Positions 25,006 through 34,054 of a stretch of DNA of 64,000 nucleotides are shown one piece after another. Under the pieces are notes generated by a model. That model had not been told where the DNA came from. It saw only the letters and a list, made by a program, of their open reading frames with translations, and made no database searches. The position numbers were made by a program, and so were the translations under genes. The DNA lies in NCBI GenBank assembly GCA_035531075.1, contig DATKTO010000001.1:68598-132597 (forward strand). Direction: 5' to 3'. This DNA comes from 39-52-133 sp035531075 (GTDB lineage Bacteria; Pseudomonadota; Gammaproteobacteria; Burkholderiales; Gallionellaceae). Position 1 is the first letter of the stretch. Each line of letters begins with the position of its first letter.

Positions 25006-26097
25006 ATGTCGCAAAGAGCCGCAATATACAAGATAAAAGTACTGATCATTGATGATTCGGCGCTGATACGCAGTATCCTCAAAGAGGTGATCAACAGCTA
25101 CCCGGACATGGAAGCGGTAGGGGCAGCAGCAAATCCTTTGCAGGCGCGCGACATGATAAAAACTCTTAGCCCTGATGTGCTGACGCTGGATGTGGAGATG
25201 CCCGAGATGGACGGACTGACCTTTCTGGAGAAGCTGATGCGGTTGCGCCCAACACCAGTGCTGATGATTTCAAGTCTGACCGAGCGCGGTTCGGAAGCCG
25301 CTTTGCGTGCGCTTGAGCTGGGAGCGGTAGATTTTCTGGCCAAACCCAAGCTGGGGATTAGCGACGGGATGCGCGAATATGCCGCCGACATTGCGGAAAA
25401 AATTAGAACCGCGTACCTGGTAAAGTCACGCCTGGCACGCAGAGTTGCGCCAACCGGCGCAGCGCGCGAAGTGTTACCGGATCTGGCTAACCGCATCACC
25501 AGCACGGAGAAGATCATTATTCTGGGTGCGTCTACTGGCGGCACCGAGGCGATTAAAGAGTTTCTGATCCGGCTGCCGGCCGATGCGCCGGGCATCCTGA
25601 TTGCCCAGCACATGCCTGAAGCATTTACCAAGTCGTTTGCTGCGCGTCTCGATAGCCTGTGCAAGATCAGTGTCGTGGAGGCGCAGGGAAATGAGCGGAT
25701 TTTGCCGGGCCATGCTTTTATCGCCCCTGGGCATTCGCATCTTTTGCTCAAGCGCAGCGGCGCAAATTACATGACCGAACTAAGCCAGGCTGCACCGGTT
25801 AACCATCACCGGCCCTCGGTCGAGGTGCTGTTCCGCTCAGCCGCGAAGCATGCCGGCAAGAACGTTATCGGCGTGATGCTGACCGGCATGGGCAAGGACG
25901 GCGCAAATGCGATGCTGGAAATGCGTCAGGCAGGCGCCTATAATTTTGCCCAGAACGAGGAAACTTGTGTAGTCTTTGGCATGCCGCGCGAAGCGATAGC
26001 AGTGGGTGCGGTAGACGAGATCGTGCCAATACAGGACATGGCGCAGCGGGTATTGTTCAAGTTGGCACAGGGCGGCGCCCGTAACATCAGGGTATAA
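25006..26097 (+). CDS. cheB: Chemotaxis methylesterase CheB
   Basis: A 363-residue protein: receiver domain with acceptor D62 (TLDVEMPEMDG), linker, and methylesterase/deamidase domain with the Ser-His-Asp triad in ILGASTGGTEAI, AQHMPEAF and MLTGMGKDGA. Phosphorylation by CheA activates demethylation of receptors, giving adaptation with CheR and CheD. The ATG at 25006 is the only good start; the first eight residues are a short extension. It ends the che operon; the STAS gene begins 44 nt later. Confidence 0.97.
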   Translation: MSQRAAIYKIKVLIIDDSALIRSILKEVINSYPDMEAVGAAANPLQARDMIKTLSPDVLTLDVEMPEMDGLTFLEKLMRLRPTPVLMISSLTERGSEAALRALELGAVDFLAKPKLGISDGMREYAADIAEKIRTAYLVKSRLARRVAPTGAAREVLPDLANRITSTEKIIILGASTGGTEAIKEFLIRLPADAPGILIAQHMPEAFTKSFAARLDSLCKISVVEAQGNERILPGHAFIAPGHSHLLLKRSGANYMTELSQAAPVNHHRPSVEVLFRSAAKHAGKNVIGVMLTGMGKDGANAMLEMRQAGAYNFAQNEETCVVFGMPREAIAVGAVDEIVPIQDMAQRVLFKLAQGGARNIRV

Positions 26098-26141
26098 ATG
26101 CTTTGCCTGTATAGAATATGATAACAACCAGGAGACTTAAA

Positions 26142-26447
26142 ATGAGTATCAACGCAACTGTATCGGGTAATACCGCCACGATAAACATGACTGGCCGCTT
26201 TGATTTTAATGTGCAACGAGATTTTAAAGAGGCATACGATCCTCAGCTCAATAACGCGGCTGTCAGCGCCATTGAAGTTAATCTGGCCGGCGTTGAGTAT
26301 CTGGACAGTTCCGCACTGGGCATGTTGCTGATGTTGCGTGAACGTTCGACAGCAGCGGGCAAGAGTCTGAAACTGTGCAGGCCGGGTGCCGGTGTGGCGC
26401 AAATTCTCGAGATAGCGAATTTTTCCAAACTATTCACGATTGTTTGA
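26142..26447 (+). CDS. STAS-domain anti-sigma factor antagonist
   Basis: A 101-residue single STAS domain. The phosphorylatable serine region is VEYLDSSALGMLLML (S56/S57), the SpoIIAA/RsbV-type signature. Proteins of this kind bind an anti-sigma factor or other partner when dephosphorylated. The start at 26142 follows AGGAGA; an earlier ATG at 26118 has no site. Next to it is a receiver/PP2C phosphatase, its expected activator. In Pseudomonas the comparable HsbA-HsbR pair acts on FlgM. The same link to FlgM (39065) is possible here but is inference. Confidence 0.92.
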   Translation: MSINATVSGNTATINMTGRFDFNVQRDFKEAYDPQLNNAAVSAIEVNLAGVEYLDSSALGMLLMLRERSTAAGKSLKLCRPGAGVAQILEIANFSKLFTIV

Positions 26448-26486
26448 TCAGCCGTTAAGGTGCCCTAGCCTCGAGGGAAGATTGAT

Positions 26487-27725
26487 ATGACAACTTCCAA
26501 CGGTCAAACAGCAGATGCCAAAGGTTTGGCTCTTGTTGTTGATGATGTGCCCATCAACAGGAAAATTCTGGAAGCGCTGTTGAAAATCGAGGGCTATCAA
26601 ACCATATCTGCCGAGGATGGCGCGCAGGCAGTTCAGTTATACGCGGCGCAGCGACCCGATATAGTGTTTATGGATGTGATGATGCCTGTCATGGATGGTT
26701 ACGAGGCAACCGCGCGCATCAAGGAATTGGCAGGCACAATATTTGTGCCTGTCATTTTTCTTACAGCATTAAGCGATGGCGATGCGCTGGTCAAGTGCAT
26801 AGAGGCGGGCGGTGATGATTTCCTGAGTAAGCCTTTCAAGCAGGAAATTCTGAATGCCAAAATCAAGGCCATGGAGCGCATTCGTGATCTGTCGCGCAAA
26901 GTGGCAGAACAGCACCAGAAAATAGAGCATCATCATCAGCTGCTGTTAAACGAACAGATTGTCGCCGAGCAAATCTATAACCGTGCGATAACGGCCGATA
27001 ACGTCCCTACAAAATATATCCATTCACTGTTACGCGCCGTTTCAATTTTCAGTGGCGACATGGTGCTTTCTGCCTACCGTTCCGATGGAACGTTGCATAT
27101 TCTGCTTGGAGACTTTACCGGCCATGGGCTAGCTGCAGCGGTAGGCGTGCTGCCTGCGGCAGAGGTGTTCCGCGCAATGACCGCCAAGGGCTTTTCAGCG
27201 CCGGAAATATTGGCCGCAATCAATTCCAAGTTAAACAAGCTGCTTCCCACCGGAATGTTCATGAGCGCCTGCTTCGTTGTGCTTGAAAAGGACATGCAAA
27301 GTGTAACCATCTGGAACGCAGGAATGCCGGAAGTACTGGTAGTGGGCGCGATCAAACCGGATGAGTGCAGTATGGTTGTGAAGCATAGAGTCGCATCTAG
27401 ATACCTTGCGCTTGGCATTCTGAAGGAGGTTGATAATGAACTCGCGCCTGCACGCCTGAGTATCGACAGCGGTGACCGAATTCTGTTGTGCAGCGATGGT
27501 GTGACCGAGGCGCTAAATTCCGGCGGCGAAGGATTCGGCATGGAACGCTATGAGCAGGCAGCGACTTCCACGCAGCACAGTTTTCAGGCTGTCGTAACCG
27601 CCTTGTCTGATTTTTGCGGGGCTCAGCCCTTTAATGATGATGTAAGTCTGGTAGAAATCCACTGCACGCCCGGACTAGTCCAGACAAGTTCAGCTCATGA
27701 AGCTAGCCGGGAGCTCCACGGTTAG
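26487..27725 (+). CDS. Receiver-PP2C (SpoIIE-type) phosphatase response regulator
   Basis: A 412-residue protein. The receiver domain (~14-135) has D19/D20 and acceptor D63 (VFMDVMMPVMDG). A helical linker with HQKIEHHHQLL leads to a PP2C/SpoIIE Ser/Thr phosphatase domain (~195-395) with metal-binding acids in LGDFTGHGLAAA, DRILLCSDGVTEA and NDDVSLVEI. Likely role: dephosphorylate the STAS protein encoded just upstream when its receiver is phosphorylated. Compared with HsbR it lacks a C-terminal kinase domain, so a separate kinase for the STAS protein would be needed. Confidence 0.92.
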   Translation: MTTSNGQTADAKGLALVVDDVPINRKILEALLKIEGYQTISAEDGAQAVQLYAAQRPDIVFMDVMMPVMDGYEATARIKELAGTIFVPVIFLTALSDGDALVKCIEAGGDDFLSKPFKQEILNAKIKAMERIRDLSRKVAEQHQKIEHHHQLLLNEQIVAEQIYNRAITADNVPTKYIHSLLRAVSIFSGDMVLSAYRSDGTLHILLGDFTGHGLAAAVGVLPAAEVFRAMTAKGFSAPEILAAINSKLNKLLPTGMFMSACFVVLEKDMQSVTIWNAGMPEVLVVGAIKPDECSMVVKHRVASRYLALGILKEVDNELAPARLSIDSGDRILLCSDGVTEALNSGGEGFGMERYEQAATSTQHSFQAVVTALSDFCGAQPFNDDVSLVEIHCTPGLVQTSSAHEASRELHG

Positions 27726-27820
27726 ATTTGCCACTTTTGACAATATTTTCCGCGTCATCAACAGACTGCTTTTTGTAGCTGGTGAGTGATAAAGAGCTGT
27801 GTCCGTAAGCCTGTTAAACA

Positions 27821-28831
27821 ATGCAAAACATAAAACTAAATCTTCGCGGCAAGCTTCTCGTTATTGTCCTAATCGGTTTGATCAGCGGTTTTGGCATGGT
27901 CGCCTCTTTCCGTATTCACTGGGATAAATTAAAAATAACCGAGGATATAAATCGCTCGGGAAATGAGCGCGTCACTTTGATAGCAGAGTCAGTCGCCAAT
28001 TTGCTCGTGGCATCTGACTACAGCAGTCTGCAATCTTTGTCCGAACGCTTCGTCAAGCTGCAAGACGTAGAACGGATCAATATTCTGGATATCGATGGCA
28101 AGATTCTGATTAGCCAAAAAAATACCAGTTTTACACCTGCAATGAAAGGGAGTGTGTTTGAAGCTCCCGTTGTCTCAGCTGGAAAAACAATAGGCAGCGT
28201 GCAAATGTTTGTATCGCTTGATCGTCTTCATCAGGCTGTCCACGATATCTACCGGGTGGTAGCCGTCGGAATTTCATTGACTACCCTGTTTTTTGGACTG
28301 GTAATCTATGCCGTTGTTTCGGTCCTTGTGGTCAGGCCGCTCGTACAATTGAGCGAAGCTGCAGATCAGCTTGCTCTGGGAAATTATTCTGCGGTGTTAC
28401 CCGAAGTTACACAGGATGAACTGGGCAATCTTGCGCATGCATTTTCTTCTATGCGTGAAAGCAGGAGATTGAGTGAAGAGAAGCTGTCCGCTATTTTTTA
28501 TAACGCTCCCGACGCTTTCATTCAACTTGACTGCAATGGAGATATTGTCAACTGGAATGACCAGGCGGCCAATATTTTTGGCTATAGCAAAATCGAAGCC
28601 GTCGGTAGAAATTTCAGCATGGTGATGCCAGCAGAAGAGTTGGGATTGAATAGCGGCTATCGCAAGTGCTATCAGCAATCTGAAAATATAATTAGTGTTA
28701 TCAGGGAGGTAGTAGGGCGGCGCAGTGATGGCAGCCATTTTCCGCTGGAATTAAGAACCAGTGAAATTAATTTTGCGGATGCGCGCTTACATTGTTTCCG
28801 CACGGGACATTACCGGGCGCAAGGAAAATGA
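27821..28831 (+). CDS. Hybrid histidine kinase, N-terminal part (frameshifted)
   Basis: 336 codons: membrane helix ~10-30, periplasmic region ~31-145, second helix (SLTTLFFGLVIYAVVSVLVV), HAMP (~170-220) and PAS domain (~222-322). The protein then reads CFRTGHYRAQGK and stops. In the +1 frame the sequence continues YIVSARDITGRK, the usual end of a PAS/PAC domain. Removing one T at 28787-28788 would fuse it to the next frame into an 865-residue kinase. So this is probably the sensor half of one broken gene, unless the base is an assembly error. Confidence 0.8.
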   Translation: MQNIKLNLRGKLLVIVLIGLISGFGMVASFRIHWDKLKITEDINRSGNERVTLIAESVANLLVASDYSSLQSLSERFVKLQDVERINILDIDGKILISQKNTSFTPAMKGSVFEAPVVSAGKTIGSVQMFVSLDRLHQAVHDIYRVVAVGISLTTLFFGLVIYAVVSVLVVRPLVQLSEAADQLALGNYSAVLPEVTQDELGNLAHAFSSMRESRRLSEEKLSAIFYNAPDAFIQLDCNGDIVNWNDQAANIFGYSKIEAVGRNFSMVMPAEELGLNSGYRKCYQQSENIISVIREVVGRRSDGSHFPLELRTSEINFADARLHCFRTGHYRAQGK

Positions 28832-30419
28832 AACGAAATTATTGAATGCCATAAATGCAGCAGAGGCTGCAAATGCTGCCAAGAATTCATTTATCTCCAA
28901 TATCAGCCATGAAATACGCACGCCGATGAACAGCATCATCGGTATGACCAATCTGGCGCTAAAAACCCCTCTTGACCCCAAACAATACGATTATCTGAGC
29001 AAGATAGATTATGCGGCGCACCACTTGCTGGCTCTGATCAATAATATTCTGGATTTTTCAAAAATCGAAGCAAACAAGCTGGAGCTGGAAATGCTGGATT
29101 TTGAGCTGCGCACTGTGTTCGAGAATCTCTCCGGCCAACTTGCATACAGCGCTGCAAGCAAAGGCTTGCTTCTGAAGATTTCCGCGGATGCCTGTTTGAG
29201 CATGCCGCTGCGCGGTGATCCGTTGCGCTTGACCCAGGTGTTGCTAAACTACACCAGCAACGCGATCAAGTTTACTGACAAGGGCGAGATCACGGTCCGT
29301 GCCAGCATCGTCGAGGAGAGCAAGAGTCACCTGCTGATACGCTTCGAAGTACAGGATACCGGCATCGGTATTTCCGCTGATGCGATAGACAAACTATTCA
29401 ACGCCTTCCATCAGGCTGATGTTTCCACCACGCGCAAATATGGTGGTACCGGGCTGGGTCTGGCTATCAGCAAGCAACTGGTGGAGCTAATGGACGGGAC
29501 ATTGGGTGTCGAGAGCCAGCCCAATCAGGGCAGCACATTCTGGTTTACCGCACGCTTGGCGCAAGGGAATGAAGCGGTTGCGCATGCCCTACCCTTGTCG
29601 CTCAATACGGAGGTGCTCAAGGATGCGACTATCCTGCTGGCCGAGGATAATTTATTCAATCAGCAAGTTGCGCTTGAGATATTGCGGGACGCTGGTGCCC
29701 GCGTAAGCCTTGTCAGCAACGGCCAGGAAGCGATCGATCTGCTGCAACAGCAGCACTTTGACTGTGTATTGATGGACATGCAAATGCCGGTGATGGATGG
29801 CCTGGAAGCCGCCCGGCAGATACGCAGCAATGCTGCTGTGGCCGCTATACCGATTATCGCGATGACTGCCAATGCCGGGAGTGAAGACAGGTCGCGCTGC
29901 CTTGCCGCCGGCATGGATTATTTCGTCAGCAAGCCTGTCTTTCCAGACCAGTTGTATGCTGCTGTTGCGCAATGCCTGGCAGCTGGGCGGAGAGCGGAGG
30001 CAGAGAGCTTGGCTGAAAGTAGCGGGCAGGCTACTGCCCTGCATCCCGCTGCGGAAACGCTCAAGCTGGCGCCCGCGATCAAGGATTATGCAGTTGTGAT
30101 TGATTTATCGGTACTGGAAAAAATCATCGGTTCCGACCAAGTCAAGTTGCGCAAATTTGCCCTTAAGTATCTGAACTCCGCTCAGCTGGGACTGGACGAA
30201 ATCGAAATGGCGCTACGGCAGGAGAACTTGGCGGCCTTGGCCGCGCTGGGACATCGCCATAAAACACCGGCCAGAACGGTGGGCGCGCAAGGTTTTGCAG
30301 ATCTGTGCCAGGCGCTGGAGAAAAGCACGGATATTGAGCAGGCACGCCATATTGTCGCGCAAATGCGCCCACTGGTGGGAAGGATTTCTGAATATATACA
30401 GGGTCTTCAGCCAAGTTGA
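28761..30419 (+). CDS. Hybrid histidine kinase, C-terminal part (HisKA-HATPase-REC-HPt)
   Basis: The kinase half of the frameshifted gene. The domains are HisKA with FISNISHEIRTPMNSIIGM, HATPase (LLNYTSNAIKF, DTGIGI, GGTGLGLAI), a receiver with LLAEDN and CVLMDMQMPVMDG, and a C-terminal HPt (LGHRHKTPARTVGA). The frame opens at GTG 28761 inside the upstream frame; ATG 28779 is another possible start. The real sequence homologous to the family begins at ~28788. If translated alone it would be a soluble kinase without sensor. The HPt is a plausible phosphodonor for the receiver-PP2C protein next door. Confidence 0.82.
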   Translation: MKLILRMRAYIVSARDITGRKENETKLLNAINAAEAANAAKNSFISNISHEIRTPMNSIIGMTNLALKTPLDPKQYDYLSKIDYAAHHLLALINNILDFSKIEANKLELEMLDFELRTVFENLSGQLAYSAASKGLLLKISADACLSMPLRGDPLRLTQVLLNYTSNAIKFTDKGEITVRASIVEESKSHLLIRFEVQDTGIGISADAIDKLFNAFHQADVSTTRKYGGTGLGLAISKQLVELMDGTLGVESQPNQGSTFWFTARLAQGNEAVAHALPLSLNTEVLKDATILLAEDNLFNQQVALEILRDAGARVSLVSNGQEAIDLLQQQHFDCVLMDMQMPVMDGLEAARQIRSNAAVAAIPIIAMTANAGSEDRSRCLAAGMDYFVSKPVFPDQLYAAVAQCLAAGRRAEAESLAESSGQATALHPAAETLKLAPAIKDYAVVIDLSVLEKIIGSDQVKLRKFALKYLNSAQLGLDEIEMALRQENLAALAALGHRHKTPARTVGAQGFADLCQALEKSTDIEQARHIVAQMRPLVGRISEYIQGLQPS

Positions 30420-30559
30420 ATTAAGGTATGCTTCATGCTTCGATCAAACAGCAAAAATGCTGTGCCAACTCGCTTCTGCCCATAGCGCCGTTTGTTTAAA
30501 ACTGGCCGCAGCGATGATGAAAAATTGAAGTACGCTGTAAAAACCGCTTTAATTCCCGC

Positions 30560-30586
30560 CTTGATTTCCCCGCCGATTGCCGATAA
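30560..30586 (+). promoter_or_regulatory. Possible sigma-28 -10 element before flhB
   Basis: GCCGATAA (30579-30586) is a perfect FliA -10, but the -35 at an 11-nt spacing is CTTGATTT, a poor match to TAAAGTTT. It lies 29 nt before flhB. The 195-nt gap also has a 6-bp hairpin (30448-30463). Uncertain. Confidence 0.35.
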
Positions 30587-30614
30587 TGGCCGCGATAAAT
30601 AGGGTCACACTGTC

Positions 30615-31796
30615 ATGGCTGAAGAAAGCGATCTCGAAAAAACGGAACAACCCTCGCAACAGCGCCTGGATAAGGCGCGTGAGGAAGGGCAGGTTGCGCG
30701 TTCGCGCGAGCTGTCTACTTTTGTGGTGTTGATGGCAGGTGGTGCCGGCTTGTGGTTGATGGGTTCTACTATCACGCAGAAACTGATGAAGGTGCTGCGT
30801 GACGGCCTCACGCTGGACAAGCGGATGGTATACGACCCCGAACAGATGATGCCGCATTTGCATGCGCTGTCGTTCGATGCGTTGCAAGCACTGCTGCCTT
30901 TGCTGATGCTTATGCTTGCCGCTGCCGTGTTCTCTCCGTTGTTGCTGAATGGCTGGTTGTTCACGATGCAGCCGCTGCAGCCCAATTTCTCCAAACTCAA
31001 TCCCATATCCGGCATCGCCCGCATGTTCTCGACTAATAGCCTGGTCGAGCTGCTCAAGGCAATTGCCAAGGCTTTGGTGGTGGGGGGCGTGGGTGCATGG
31101 GCGATTTGGCACAACAAAGAGGCGGTAATGTTATTGATGTCGCAGCCGCTGGCGGCGGCGATCCCGCAGTTGGGCAGTCTGATGTGGGGAGGCTTTCTTG
31201 CCATCATGGGCGGCATGTTACTGATTGCGGCGGTAGATGTGCCATTCCAGTTGTATGAGCACAACAAGAAGCTGATGATGACCAAGCAAGAGGTGCGTCA
31301 GGAGGCCAAAGAATCTGAAGGTAATCCAGAAGTGAAAGGGCGTATCCGCAGGATGCAGCGCGAAATGGCGCAACGCAGGATGATGACCGAAATTCCGACG
31401 GCCGACGTGGTGGTGACCAACCCTACCCACTTCGCGGTGGCCTTGCGTTATAGCGAAACAGGCATGCGCGCCCCGATTGTGGTGGCCAAGGGTACCCAGT
31501 TGACGGCAGCGCGTATCCGCGAGATCGCTGTGGAGAACGGCGTGCCTATCCTTGAGGCTCCGCCGCTGGCACGTGCCTTGTACAAACATACCGAGCTTGG
31601 CGATGCGATCCCCGAGGCGTTGTATACCGCAGTGGCGGAGGTGCTGGCATATATTTATCAACTGCGGCGTTACAATAAGGAAGGCGGCCAACAACCGCAA
31701 GAGCCGCATGATTTACCAGTGCCGGCGGAATTGGATCCGGCAAATAGTGTTCCCGCCCAAATTGAACCCGGAAATGCTGCTGAAGAAAGTGAATGA
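30615..31796 (+). CDS. flhB: Flagellar export switch protein FlhB
   Basis: A 393-residue export-gate protein with four membrane helices (~30-215) and a cytoplasmic domain cut autocatalytically in the N269-P-T-H motif (VVVTNPTHFAVALRY), the same residue number as in E. coli. This cut switches export from rod/hook to filament substrates. The N-terminus SDLEKTEQPSQQRLDKAREEGQVARS is canonical in content. A Pro/Glu-rich C-terminal tail (~355-393) is longer than usual. It overlaps flhA by ATGA. Confidence 0.97.
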   Translation: MAEESDLEKTEQPSQQRLDKAREEGQVARSRELSTFVVLMAGGAGLWLMGSTITQKLMKVLRDGLTLDKRMVYDPEQMMPHLHALSFDALQALLPLLMLMLAAAVFSPLLLNGWLFTMQPLQPNFSKLNPISGIARMFSTNSLVELLKAIAKALVVGGVGAWAIWHNKEAVMLLMSQPLAAAIPQLGSLMWGGFLAIMGGMLLIAAVDVPFQLYEHNKKLMMTKQEVRQEAKESEGNPEVKGRIRRMQREMAQRRMMTEIPTADVVVTNPTHFAVALRYSETGMRAPIVVAKGTQLTAARIREIAVENGVPILEAPPLARALYKHTELGDAIPEALYTAVAEVLAYIYQLRRYNKEGGQQPQEPHDLPVPAELDPANSVPAQIEPGNAAEESE

Positions 31797-33880
31797 TGGA
31801 CATACTGCTAACACTGCAAAATTTTATTAAGAAGGCAGGTCTGCGCAATTTGGCAGGCCCCGTATTGATCGTGATGATATTGGCAATGATGGTATTGCCG
31901 CTGCCGCCGCTGTTGCTCGACATCCTGTTTACTTTCAATATCGCGATGGCGATCATGGTGTTGCTGGTGAGCATGAATACTACCCATCCGCTGGATTTCG
32001 CGGTATTCCCCACCGTGCTGCTGATCACTACCCTGCTGCGCTTGTCGCTGAATGTGGCTTCGACCCGTGTGGTGTTGCTCGAAGGGCATACCGGCGCGGA
32101 TGCTGCAGGAAAAGTGATTGAAGCCTTCGGTCATTTCCTGGTGGGCGGAAATTACGCGGTCGGTATCGTGGTGTTCATGATCCTGGTGGTAATCAACTTT
32201 ATGGTTATCACCAAAGGTGCGGGGCGTATTGCTGAAGTTGGCGCACGCTTCACCCTGGATGCGATGCCGGGCAAGCAGATGGCAATTGATGCCGACCTCA
32301 ACGCCGGCCTGATAGGCGAAGATGTGGCGCGCTCCCGCCGTGTAGCAGTAGCGCAGGAAGCCGAGTTTTATGGCGCGATGGACGGTGCGAGCAAATTCGT
32401 GCGTGGCGATGCGGTGGCCGGGATTATCATTCTGGTGATCAACCTGATCGGCGGTTTCGTGGTGGGCGTGCTGCAGCACAATATGGATCTCGCCAATGCG
32501 GCCAAGAATTACACTTTGCTGGCGATCGGTGACGGCCTGGTTGCGCAGATTCCCGCGTTGATCATCTCTACCGCCGCCGGCTTAATCGTGAGCCGCGTGG
32601 CCAGCGACCATAATATCGGCCAGCAACTGATCAAGCAGCTGTTTAACCAGCCACCTATCCTTATTCTGGCTGCCGTCATTATTGCCGCGATGGGCTTAAT
32701 TCCAGGCATGCCGCATTTTGCCTTTCTGTTTCTGGCCGCAGCGATGGGAGGCCTGGCCTATTACCTGATTAACAAAGAGGCCACAGTGGCCGAAATGGCA
32801 GCGCCGGTCGAGGCGGCAGCGATGCCTGCGATGGAGGCGGCTGAAGCCAGTTGGGAAGATGTATCGCAGGTTGACGTGCTGGGCCTGGAAGTGGGCTACC
32901 GCATGATCTCGCTGGTGGACAAGGCGCAGGATGGCGACCTGTTGCGGCGCATTAAAGGCATACGCAAGAAATTCACCCAGGACGTCGGATTCCTGCCGCC
33001 CCCGGTACATATTCGGGACAATCTGGATCTGCGGCCGAATGCTTACCGTATCACGCTGAAGGGGGCGGAAATCGGCAGCGGCGAAGCTTATCCAAATATG
33101 TTGCTGGCAATCAACCCCGGCAACGTCTCGGGCACCCTGCCAGGTGCTGTCACGCGCGACCCCGCATTTGGCCTCCCTGCAGTCTGGATTGAGGCTGCTC
33201 TGCGCGATCAGGCGCAAAATCTGGGTTATACCGTGGTGGATGCCGGCACCGTGGTGGCGACGCACATCAGTCATTTGATCCAGACACACAGTGCGGAACT
33301 GCTGGGACGGCAAGAATTGCAGCAGCTGTTTGACCACTTGGCCAAGACTGCGCCCAAGCTTGCCGAAGATCTTGTACCCAAACTGCTGCCGCTTTCTACC
33401 GTACAGAAAGTACTGCAGAACCTGCTGGATGAGGGCATGCATATCCGCGATATGCGCACCATACTGGAAGCTTTGACAGAATTCGCGACGCAGACACAGG
33501 ATCCGCAGCATCTGACTACACAGGTGAGGGTGGCGCTAGGCCCTGCCATCGTGCAGCAACTCTACCCTGCCGCACAGGAGTTGCAGGTGATCGGCATCGA
33601 TAAAGAGCTGGAATACGTCCTGTCGCAGGCGCTGCAAGCGGGTGGCGGCAAAGCGATAGAGCCCGGCCTGGCCAATACGCTGCTGCGCGAAGCGCGTACG
33701 GCAGTGCAGACTCAGGAACAGCTGGGCTTGCCCACAGTGCTGCTGGTGCCGGGACAAATACGCGATTTAATGGCGCGTTTCCTTAAGCGTGCGCTCCCCC
33801 AACTCAAGGTTTTATCGCATGATGAAGTGCCGGGATTTAAAACAGTGCGCGTAACCGCTGTGGTTGGCGGCAAGGCATAA
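31793..33880 (+). CDS. flhA: Flagellar export gate protein FlhA
   Basis: A 695-residue protein with about eight N-terminal membrane helices (to ~330) and a large cytoplasmic domain forming the nonameric ring that docks chaperone-substrate complexes. The FHIPEP-family signature region is recognisable: TLLRLSLNVASTRVVLLEG and the RIAEVGARFTLDAMPGKQ loop. The start ATG at 31793 overlaps the flhB stop; a second ATG is at 31796. It completes the flhBA unit ahead of flhF. Confidence 0.97.
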   Translation: MMDILLTLQNFIKKAGLRNLAGPVLIVMILAMMVLPLPPLLLDILFTFNIAMAIMVLLVSMNTTHPLDFAVFPTVLLITTLLRLSLNVASTRVVLLEGHTGADAAGKVIEAFGHFLVGGNYAVGIVVFMILVVINFMVITKGAGRIAEVGARFTLDAMPGKQMAIDADLNAGLIGEDVARSRRVAVAQEAEFYGAMDGASKFVRGDAVAGIIILVINLIGGFVVGVLQHNMDLANAAKNYTLLAIGDGLVAQIPALIISTAAGLIVSRVASDHNIGQQLIKQLFNQPPILILAAVIIAAMGLIPGMPHFAFLFLAAAMGGLAYYLINKEATVAEMAAPVEAAAMPAMEAAEASWEDVSQVDVLGLEVGYRMISLVDKAQDGDLLRRIKGIRKKFTQDVGFLPPPVHIRDNLDLRPNAYRITLKGAEIGSGEAYPNMLLAINPGNVSGTLPGAVTRDPAFGLPAVWIEAALRDQAQNLGYTVVDAGTVVATHISHLIQTHSAELLGRQELQQLFDHLAKTAPKLAEDLVPKLLPLSTVQKVLQNLLDEGMHIRDMRTILEALTEFATQTQDPQHLTTQVRVALGPAIVQQLYPAAQELQVIGIDKELEYVLSQALQAGGGKAIEPGLANTLLREARTAVQTQEQLGLPTVLLVPGQIRDLMARFLKRALPQLKVLSHDEVPGFKTVRVTAVVGGKA

Positions 33881-33895
33881 CGGCAACATCAAATT

Positions 33896-33916
33896 CCAAA
33901 CCTGGGTCAGGTTTGG
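33896..33916. other. Hairpin between flhA and flhF
   Basis: A perfect 9-bp stem CCAAACCTG/CAGGTTTGG with a GGT loop, 15 nt past the flhA stop. No T run follows on either side, so it is a weak terminator at best; it may affect mRNA stability. The rest of 33881-34054 shows no gene. Confidence 0.4.
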
Positions 33917-34054
33917 ATGCATTTATTCTGAATAGCGCGAAAAATCCCCTCCTATTTGCGACACTGAATCCATGGCAAACCATGATAATGCTGGTGACCA
34001 CTCAAATTAAGTCGCCAGTGATCGTCGGATGAAGTTGATACCAGGAGAATGTTG

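Noticed and set aside
27726..27820. Sigma-70 promoter before the hybrid kinase
   Set aside because: A TTGACA is present, but no acceptable -10 lies 16-18 nt downstream.
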